Below, one piece after another: positions 1-4,643 of a stretch of 5,501 nucleotides of DNA. Made by a program: the position numbers and the translations under genes. This DNA is from Planctomycetota bacterium (GTDB lineage Bacteria > Planctomycetota > Phycisphaerae > Phycisphaerales > SM1A02): contig RFQW01000140.1 of assembly GCA_009924765.1 (NCBI GenBank), positions 1 to 5,501 of the forward strand, in the 5' to 3' direction. The notes below the pieces were generated by a model. That model saw only the letters and a list, made by a program, of their open reading frames with translations. It ran no database searches and was not told the origin of the DNA. Position 1 is the first letter of the stretch. Each line of letters starts with the position of its first letter.

Positions 1-798
1 ACCTTCATCTTCACGTTGCCGCCTGCAGCGACCACGTCGCTCGTCTTCAGCGTGAAGCGGCCGATCAGGATCATGGAATCGGAGAACGTGGCCACGTTGG
101 TTTCCCAGCCCGCGTCGAGCGGATTCGCCTGGTACACGCCCGCACCAACGAATCGTGCTGGTGTCAGCGAATCCGATCCACCCGTCACCGCGGCGACGCC
201 GGCGGCATTGGCTGCCGTGGCATTCAGGAAGAAGGTGTCCGCCGTGACATTGGCGGAATTGCCTGCGCCCTGCGTTCGCGCGCCAGGTCAGGAACGAATC
301 CCAGGTGCTGTTGCCATTGGCATTGCCCGGCAGCCAGCTCGTGTTCAGATGCTGGAATGGAAGGCTGGCGCTGTTCTCGTAACGGGCGGTCTTGTCCACG
401 CCACCCGTCGCGGTGTCGGTGGTCGACTGACCGAAGACAGCCACCACGCGCTCGCCGGCCGTGCCAGTGCCAACGGCCGATCCCCACTTGATGTACACGT
501 CGATCACGGAGTACTTCGTGCCCGACACATCCACGATGTATCCATTGCCGAACAGGCCGCGCGCACCGGCTGCAACGAATTGCGATTGTGGAAGCGGCAG
601 TTCAGACACAAGCTCGTCCATGGGCGCTTCTTCGCCGAGCAGGAACAAGCCCATATCTGCGCCATCGATGACACCGTCATGGTTCAAATCGGAGATCTGC
701 GTTCGCGCGATCTCGGCTGCATCGGCAGCGCTGTTGTGAACCGCCAACGCACTGGCCGACAGGGTGGCCAACGCAACGCACATGAGACCATATCGCAT
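1..798 (-). CDS. Secreted protein of unknown function with N-terminal dockerin-like Ca loop; partial, frameshifted
   Basis: I do not recognise the family. Read from the ATG at 798-796, the protein starts with a typical signal peptide (MRYGLMCVALATLSASALA, residues 1-19). A single calcium-loop motif follows, DLNHDGVIDGAD at residues 37-48, with ligand positions D37, N39, D41, D45 and D48 and then a hydrophobic MGLFLLG helix, as in one half of a type I dockerin. The body (about residues 70-174) has alternating hydrophobic beta-type sequence such as GYIVDVSGTKYSVIDVYIKW and VVAVFGQSTTD. This frame makes sense down to about position 279. From about 278 to 1 the sensible protein (RTQGAGNSANVTADTFF...) is in a different minus-strand frame, so the gene is frameshifted in this sequence. 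The original frame stays open but becomes Arg/Gln/His-rich nonsense. The 3' end lies beyond the left edge. A GGAG Shine-Dalgarno precedes the start. It is divergent from cvfB. The gene call is firm and the function is unknown. Confidence 0.8.
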   Translation of the reverse strand, partial: MRYGLMCVALATLSASALAVHNSAADAAEIARTQISDLNHDGVIDGADMGLFLLGEEAPMDELVSELPLPQSQFVAAGARGLFGNGYIVDVSGTKYSVIDVYIKWGSAVGTGTAGERVVAVFGQSTTDTATGGVDKTARYENSASLPFQHLNTSWLPGNANGNSTWDSFLTWRANAGRRQFRQCHGGHLLPECHGSQCRRRRRGDGWIGFADTSTIRWCGRVPGESARRGLGNQRGHVLRFHDPDRPLHAEDERRGRCRRQREDEG

Positions 799-808
799 GG
801 AATACTTT

Positions 809-812
809 CTCC
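809..812 (-). promoter_or_regulatory. Shine-Dalgarno for the 798-start secreted gene
   Basis: Read on the minus strand the sequence is GGAGAAAG. The GGAG core is followed by 10 nt and then the ATG at 798-796. This supports that start, which also begins a good signal peptide. Confidence 0.5.
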
Positions 813-909
813 GGATCTGTCAGGTTTCGCTTCTTCTACTGCCCCGGATACCACCCGGGAGTGAACAGTTTGAATCGAGTCGCCCCTGAATCCGTGTCAG
901 CGTAACGCG

Positions 910-922
910 GCCCCGTGGGGGC
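910..922. other. Short perfect inverted repeat GCCCC-GTG-GGGGC
   Basis: A 5-bp GC stem with a 3-nt loop lies in the divergent intergenic region. It is too short, and lacks a T-tract, to be called a terminator. It could be a minor hairpin or a chance palindrome in GC-rich DNA. Confidence 0.25.
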
Positions 923-992
923 AATCAATACCCCTCCCCCTCACCATTTCTGCCGAATTCGGTCGTTTGGGGGCCGAACCCCGCCCTTCGCC

Positions 993-998
993 TACGCT
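993..998 (+). promoter_or_regulatory. Possible -10 element (TACGCT) for a leaderless cvfB transcript
   Basis: TACGCT fits the loose TANNNT -10 pattern and ends 9 nt before the chosen ATG. No GGAG/GAGG-like ribosome site lies in the usual window before that ATG. That combination is what a leaderless mRNA would show. In GC-rich DNA a TANNNT match is weak evidence, so this is a suggestion only. Confidence 0.2.
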
Positions 999-1007
999 GC
1001 GCAGCCC

Positions 1008-1856
1008 ATGGCTTCCATCGGCAAGCGCAACCTGCTCTCCATCACGCGCCAGACGCAGTCCGGCGTGTATCTGGATGGCGGGCCGCTTGGCGAGATCCTG
1101 CTGCCGGGCAAGTACGTGCCGCGCAACGCGAAACCGGGCGTGCAGGTGGACGTGTTCCTGTACCGCGACTCCGAGGATCGACTGGTCGCCACCACCGAAA
1201 CGCCGCACGCCATGGTGGGCGAGTTCGCCAACCTGCGCGTGACCGACATCCATCAGCAGGCAGGCGCGTTTCTTGATTGGGGACTGCCGAAGGACCTGCT
1301 GCTGCCCTACCGCGAGCAGGGTGGACCGCTGCGCCTGGGGCAGATGGTGGTCGTGGTGGTGTGCATCGATCCCAACACCGACCGCATCATGGCGAGCGCG
1401 CAGCTGACGAAGCACTTCAGTCGCACGCCGCCCGCGTATCCGCCCAACGAGAAGGTGAACGTACTCATCTGCGGCAAGACGCCGCTGGGCTGGAACGCCA
1501 TCATCAACAACGCGCACCGCGGCCTGCTGTATGAAAGCGACGTGGCCACGCCGGTGATGGTGGGCGATCGCATGGATGCCTTCGTGCGTCAGGTGCGGCC
1601 CGACGGCAAGATCGACCTGGCTCTCGACGCCGCGGGCTACGCGCGCGTGGGCCCGCTGACCGAGCAGATCCTGCAGGCGCTGGAAGCCGAGGGCGGCAAG
1701 CTGATGCTGGACGACGACAGCGACCCCGAGGACATCCGCGACCGCTTCGGCGTGAGCAAGAAGGCCTACAAGCAGGCGCTCGGCAAGCTGCTTCGCGAGC
1801 GACGCATCGAGTTCATGAAGCCGGGCGTGAAGCTGGTGCGTGGCGTGAAGGCGTAG
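1008..1856 (+). CDS. cvfB: CvfB-family S1 domain RNA-binding protein
   Basis: The 282-aa protein matches the CvfB/YitL family in length and order. S1-like OB folds lie at about residues 3-64, 70-132 and 145-206, followed by a C-terminal winged-helix domain at about 213-280. The first domain has GVYLDGGPLGEILLP. The second has GAFLDWGLPKDLLLP followed by the VVVCIDPNTDRIMAS strand region. The third has GLLYES...GDRMDAFVRQV.PDGKIDLAL. The tail DPEDIRDRFGVSKKAYKQAL, then KLLRERRIEF, is the family's helix-turn-helix signature. CvfB of Staphylococcus aureus binds RNA and influences virulence gene expression post-transcriptionally; the role in a planctomycete is inferred to be cytoplasmic RNA binding. 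I chose the ATG at 1008 because homology begins at MASIGKRNLLS. The frame is open to an ATG-less start at 915, but that 31-residue extension is Pro/Arg-rich and unlike the family. No Shine-Dalgarno precedes 1008. Confidence 0.88.
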   Translation: MASIGKRNLLSITRQTQSGVYLDGGPLGEILLPGKYVPRNAKPGVQVDVFLYRDSEDRLVATTETPHAMVGEFANLRVTDIHQQAGAFLDWGLPKDLLLPYREQGGPLRLGQMVVVVVCIDPNTDRIMASAQLTKHFSRTPPAYPPNEKVNVLICGKTPLGWNAIINNAHRGLLYESDVATPVMVGDRMDAFVRQVRPDGKIDLALDAAGYARVGPLTEQILQALEAEGGKLMLDDDSDPEDIRDRFGVSKKAYKQALGKLLRERRIEFMKPGVKLVRGVKA

Positions 1857-1865
1857 GGTCGGGGC

Positions 1866-4622
1866 TCACGAACACGAACCAAAGTTGAGCAGCAGCAAGG
1901 ACACGTCACCCGTATTCACCGTGCCGTTCATGTCCTGGTCAGGCTGGATGAAATCGGGGTCGGTTTCGCTGCCGAAGAACAGGAGCGCCAGCGAGATATC
2001 GGCTGTATCAGCGATGCCGTTCCCGTCCACATCGCCAACACAATCGCAAATCGCGTTGCCGCCGTCATCGAAGAGCGCCCACAGGTTCTCGCGGCCCGCG
2101 TCCGCCGAGGTGTTCGAGCAGAGCGTGTTGCCCACGAGCACCACGTTCGGAAGTTGCCCAGGAATGGGGGTCGAGTACAGGCCCCCACCATGGCCAGAAG
2201 CGGTGTTGCTAGTGACCACGCAGCCACTCACCGTGGGCCGACCACCGTCGAGCCACAGGCCACCGCCCGTGCCTGCGGCATTCGTGCTGAAGGTGCACCC
2301 GTCGATCACCGACTGACTGTTGATCGCGGCGAGACCGCCGCCGGCTTCCGCCGAGTTCGAGACGAACGCGCAGTCGCGGATCGTGGGGCTAGCGTTCCGC
2401 ACGAACATGCCACCGCCGACGCGCTGGCCGTTCACGAGCGAGCCCGCGGTGCCGTTGCGGATGGTGAAGCCCTGCAGCAGCGTGGCCGAGCTCTCACCCG
2501 TCACCGCGCGAACCACCGAGGTGGTCTTGCCTGTGCCATCGATGATCGTGTCTGCGCGAGCTCCGGTGGCCTTGATCGTTATCAATTTGCCCCGAAAGTC
2601 GATCGTCTCGCGGTAGGTGCCTGCCGACACCTCGATGGTGCCCTGTATCGCGCTTAAAGCATCGATCGCATCCTGGATTCTGGCGAAATCAGAGGGCACC
2701 CGAAGCACGGGGCCGCAGTCCTCTGCGTTGCCCCCCGCGTCAACCAGTCCGGCACCCCAATTGGGCTGCGTCGGCGAGTTGCCGCAGAATGCCGTGCCCG
2801 TGATGCGAATGTTCCCCCCCTGTGTTCCATCCGCACCGAAGAGCGATGATGCGGAGCAATTGCGCACGAGACCGGACTCGAAGGTGAGCCTGCTGCGCGA
2901 CTGGGTCATGAGCACACTCGGCGCCCCCGGCGTCGTTGCGACGCGGCACGCGAGGAACTTCACGCCGCTTGCGACAACCGTATCCCAGCCATGAATCAAC
3001 GAGATCGCAGGCTGCGCGATGTCGTGAAAGACGCAACTGTCGAGCCGAACCTGCACGGCGTTCGCCCCCGACCCGTAGTTGTAGATCCGCGCACCGAACC
3101 CGCCCCCGCCTGCACCAGTGAATTCGCAGGACTCCATGGTGACCACCGTGCCTGCCGGTCCGACCGCGAAGAGGTCGCTGCCCTGCCCCGACATGTTGCT
3201 GGAGAAGTGGCCACGAAGAACCGACACGGACCCGCCACGCACAAGCAGCGCGCCGCCATCCCCGCCATTGCTCGCGATCGTTCGGCATCGCTGCCATGTG
3301 CAATCGATGAAGGCGGGTGATCCCGATACCACGTCCACCGCGCCGCCCCACGAACCCTCGGACCGGGCGACGCCAATTCCAGTGAAGGAGCAGTTCTCAA
3401 ACTTCGGGGACGACGCGGACACCATCACACCACCGCGCGTCACGCCTGCATCCCCATCCCCATGGAAGCGGATGCCGCGCAAGACGCATCCACTCGCCTC
3501 ACCGCTGACGCACCGCACGGACCGCTGCAGCACCGGCGCATCCCAGTCGAAACCCTGCAAGTCGTCGGCCGGCTCGATCGCCACGTTTCGGCCGCGCATG
3601 TCGACGGACTCAACGTACGTGCCCGGGGCCACCCGAATCACGTCGCCATCCTGCGACGCATCGACAGCGGCCTGGATTGTGGCGTACTCGGCTGGAACAT
3701 GAAGGTCGAGATTCGCACGCTCGCGCACCAATGCAACGACATGCGAGTCGCTCGCCGCGATCGAAAGCACCGGTGGCAGCCCGGAGGGAACCGCGCACTG
3801 GCCGCTCGCGTTGCTACCCCACATGCTGAGCGAGCCGTCGGCCCGAACGACCCCCGTGAAATCACCGCCCGCGAACACCGCAACGGCTCCGGAGAGTCCT
3901 GCGGGAACATTGCATTGCCCCGAGGAGTTCTTGCCCCAGCAGACCACCGTGCCATCCGCGCACAGAGCCGCCGAGTGGCCGCCCCCGGAATCCTGCCCAG
4001 CCGCGATACCGATCACGTTGAGAAGCCCCGAAGGAACATTGCATTGGCCATAGTTGTTGCGACCCCACGCCACGACTGTGCGCGACTGCGTGATCGCCAT
4101 CTTGTGCCAGATACCTGACGTCACCGCTCGCGCAGGCTGCACCGAAGAAGGCACATTTCGCTCACCCCAGTCATTGGAAGCCCACGCGATGACGGTGCCA
4201 TCCACGAGCAGCGCGGCGTTGTGATCGCCGCCTGCGGCGATCGCGACCGCCTTGAAGCTTGCGTCCGGGCTCGCATTCTGACCATAGTTGCCGCGACCCC
4301 AAGCACGAATTGTCTGGTTGACGCGCAGGGCGAGTGAGTGTCCGCCGCCACCTGAAATGGCCGTGCACGCGCCGAGATCCGCTGGGGCGCTTGACTGGCC
4401 CCAGGTATTGTCGCCCCAGCAGACAACCTGACCGGTCGATGCCTGGATCGCCATGGAGTGGTACGAGCCAGCGGCAACCGCCGCACACTGACCGAGCCCG
4501 CTCGGAACACTGCACTGACCCGAACCGTTGGCGCCCCACGCACGGACCGTATCAGCACTCGCTGACGACGCCCCAACCACGATAACGATCACGGAGCACC
4601 AAATTGTTCGGACAAATTTCAT
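1866..4622 (-). CDS. Secreted RCC1-propeller / double beta-helix / dockerin protein
   Basis: This is a 918-aa exported multidomain protein. Residues 1-23 form a signal peptide (K2, R5, hydrophobic core, ASSASA|D cleavage). Residues 26-301 are seven RCC1 repeats of about 39 residues (VRAWGANGSGQCSVPSGL type), enough for one closed seven-bladed propeller. Residues 309-637 are a first right-handed parallel beta-helix opened by VPAEYATIQAAVDA...APGTY. Residues 642-861 are a second one opened by VPSDFARIQDAIDA...SAGTY, with GGG and C-T/A-F coil motifs resembling chlamydial Pmp repeats. Residues 862-918 are a type I dockerin with Ca loops at D864-D875 and D895-D906, ending NFGSC. No catalytic residues can be assigned. 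Beta-helix folds include polysaccharide lyases and adhesins, so a carbohydrate-binding or surface role is inference. It follows its paralog by 21 nt, probably in one operon, and converges on cvfB. A GAGGT Shine-Dalgarno supports the start. Domain calls are firm; function is open. Confidence 0.9.
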   Translation of the reverse strand: MKFVRTIWCSVIVIVVGASSASADTVRAWGANGSGQCSVPSGLGQCAAVAAGSYHSMAIQASTGQVVCWGDNTWGQSSAPADLGACTAISGGGGHSLALRVNQTIRAWGRGNYGQNASPDASFKAVAIAAGGDHNAALLVDGTVIAWASNDWGERNVPSSVQPARAVTSGIWHKMAITQSRTVVAWGRNNYGQCNVPSGLLNVIGIAAGQDSGGGHSAALCADGTVVCWGKNSSGQCNVPAGLSGAVAVFAGGDFTGVVRADGSLSMWGSNASGQCAVPSGLPPVLSIAASDSHVVALVRERANLDLHVPAEYATIQAAVDASQDGDVIRVAPGTYVESVDMRGRNVAIEPADDLQGFDWDAPVLQRSVRCVSGEASGCVLRGIRFHGDGDAGVTRGGVMVSASSPKFENCSFTGIGVARSEGSWGGAVDVVSGSPAFIDCTWQRCRTIASNGGDGGALLVRGGSVSVLRGHFSSNMSGQGSDLFAVGPAGTVVTMESCEFTGAGGGGFGARIYNYGSGANAVQVRLDSCVFHDIAQPAISLIHGWDTVVASGVKFLACRVATTPGAPSVLMTQSRSRLTFESGLVRNCSASSLFGADGTQGGNIRITGTAFCGNSPTQPNWGAGLVDAGGNAEDCGPVLRVPSDFARIQDAIDALSAIQGTIEVSAGTYRETIDFRGKLITIKATGARADTIIDGTGKTTSVVRAVTGESSATLLQGFTIRNGTAGSLVNGQRVGGGMFVRNASPTIRDCAFVSNSAEAGGGLAAINSQSVIDGCTFSTNAAGTGGGLWLDGGRPTVSGCVVTSNTASGHGGGLYSTPIPGQLPNVVLVGNTLCSNTSADAGRENLWALFDDGGNAICDCVGDVDGNGIADTADISLALLFFGSETDPDFIQPDQDMNGTVNTGDVSLLLLNFGSCS
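1869..2039 (-). other. C-terminal dockerin-type domain of the 918-aa protein
   Basis: Two EF-hand-like loops lie about 31 residues apart. The first is DVDGNGIADTAD (D864, D866, N868, D872, D875). The second is DQDMNGTVNTGD (D895, D897, N899, N903, D906). Each is followed by a Leu-rich helix ending in FG. This is the type I dockerin layout. The terminal FG-x-C resembles the planctomycete variant I recall being annotated as 'GC-type dockerin'. In classical systems dockerins bind cohesins; no cohesin is present in this window. Confidence 0.85.
2043..3713 (-). other. Two consecutive right-handed beta-helix modules
   Basis: Module 1 (residues 304-637) and module 2 (about 642-861) each start with a VP-x-(E/D)-(Y/F)-A-x-IQ-x-A-(V/I)-DA strand-helix-strand motif ending in (A/S)-x-GTY. 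Each ends with a similar closing segment: FCGN...GGNAEDC at about 613-636 and LCSN...GGNAICDC at about 834-861. Between these lie coils of roughly 22-30 residues with a Cys just before a hydrophobic pair (NCSF, SCEF, SCVF, DCAF, GCTF) and a GGG or GGA turn. This is the signature of parallel beta-helix proteins of the pectate-lyase superfamily fold. The presence of two openers and two closers shows two separate modules, not one long helix. Confidence 0.75.
2371..2531 (-). repeat. Copy A of 161-bp paralogous repeat (pairs with 5341-5501)
   Basis: This segment codes for the start of the shared beta-helix region of the 918-aa protein. It aligns without gaps to 5341-5501 at an offset of 2970 bp. 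I count 28 mismatches in 161 positions by eye, only one of them in the last 41 bases; the final 40 bases (2492-2531) are identical. The similarity is expected to continue past the right edge in the other copy. Confidence 0.85.
3720..4547 (-). repeat. Seven RCC1 repeats (about 117-bp coding period)
   Basis: Seven units start near residues 26, 66, 105, 144, 183, 226 and 265 of the 918-aa protein. Most are 39 residues (117 bp) long; the fifth is longer because of a DSGG insertion. The recurring pattern is hydrophobic-x-x-WG-x-N-x-x-GQC-x-VPSGL, then a small hydrophobic strand with AAG.xHS.AL, then a DGT turn. The GQC-VP core is clear in units 1, 5, 6 and 7. It is degenerate in units 2 (GQSSAP), 3 (GQNASP) and 4 (GERNVP, with WA in place of WG). 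RCC1 domains normally close with seven blades, so the array looks complete. Confidence 0.9.
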
Positions 4623-4626
4623 GACG

Positions 4627-4631
4627 ACCTC
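4627..4631 (-). promoter_or_regulatory. Shine-Dalgarno GAGGT for the 918-aa gene
   Basis: The minus strand reads AAAAGAGGTCGTCATG, so GAGGT lies 4 nt before the ATG at 4622-4620. It sits inside the 21-nt gap after the upstream paralog's stop. That supports both the start and translation from a shared transcript. Confidence 0.6.
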
Positions 4632-4643
4632 TTTTCGGATGAG

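Larger units (their letters stand above)
799..1007. promoter_or_regulatory. Divergent intergenic region between secreted gene and cvfB
   Basis: These 209 bp separate two genes transcribed away from each other, so both promoters should lie here. I see no strong sigma70 -35/-10 pair for the left gene. On the plus side TACGCT (993-998) fits a loose TANNNT -10 and lies 9 nt before the cvfB ATG. A short perfect inverted repeat GCCCC-GTG-GGGGC occupies 910-922. A second weak one, CCCGG-7 nt-CCGGG, occupies 843-859. Neither has a T-run, so neither is called a terminator. No coding potential resembling a known protein was seen. Confidence 0.5.

Noticed and set aside
843..859. Inverted repeat CCCGG-7 nt-CCGGG as operator or terminator
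   Set aside because: A 5-bp stem in GC-rich DNA is likely by chance, and there is no supporting motif.
16..864. Long plus-strand open frame (282 codons)
   Set aside because: It is antisense to the signal-peptide/Ca-loop gene on the minus strand. Its protein is Arg/His/Ala-rich with no recognisable pattern, whereas the minus strand gives a clear exported protein.
915..1007. Upstream extension of cvfB
   Set aside because: The extra 31 residues are Pro/Arg-rich and lack family similarity. Homology starts at the ATG at 1008.
897..1517. Minus-strand open frame opposite cvfB
   Set aside because: It is rich in Arg, His, Val and Gln, as expected from the reverse complement of GC-rich coding DNA, while the plus frame is a full-length CvfB match.
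1844..1870. Possible bidirectional terminator between convergent genes
   Set aside because: Only a 5-bp stem with a 17-nt loop and no T-tract.
3720..4547. CRISPR-like regular spacing of similar units
   Set aside because: The period is 117 bp in a continuous reading frame and translates to RCC1 repeats. The units are diverged and there are no short identical repeats with unique spacers.
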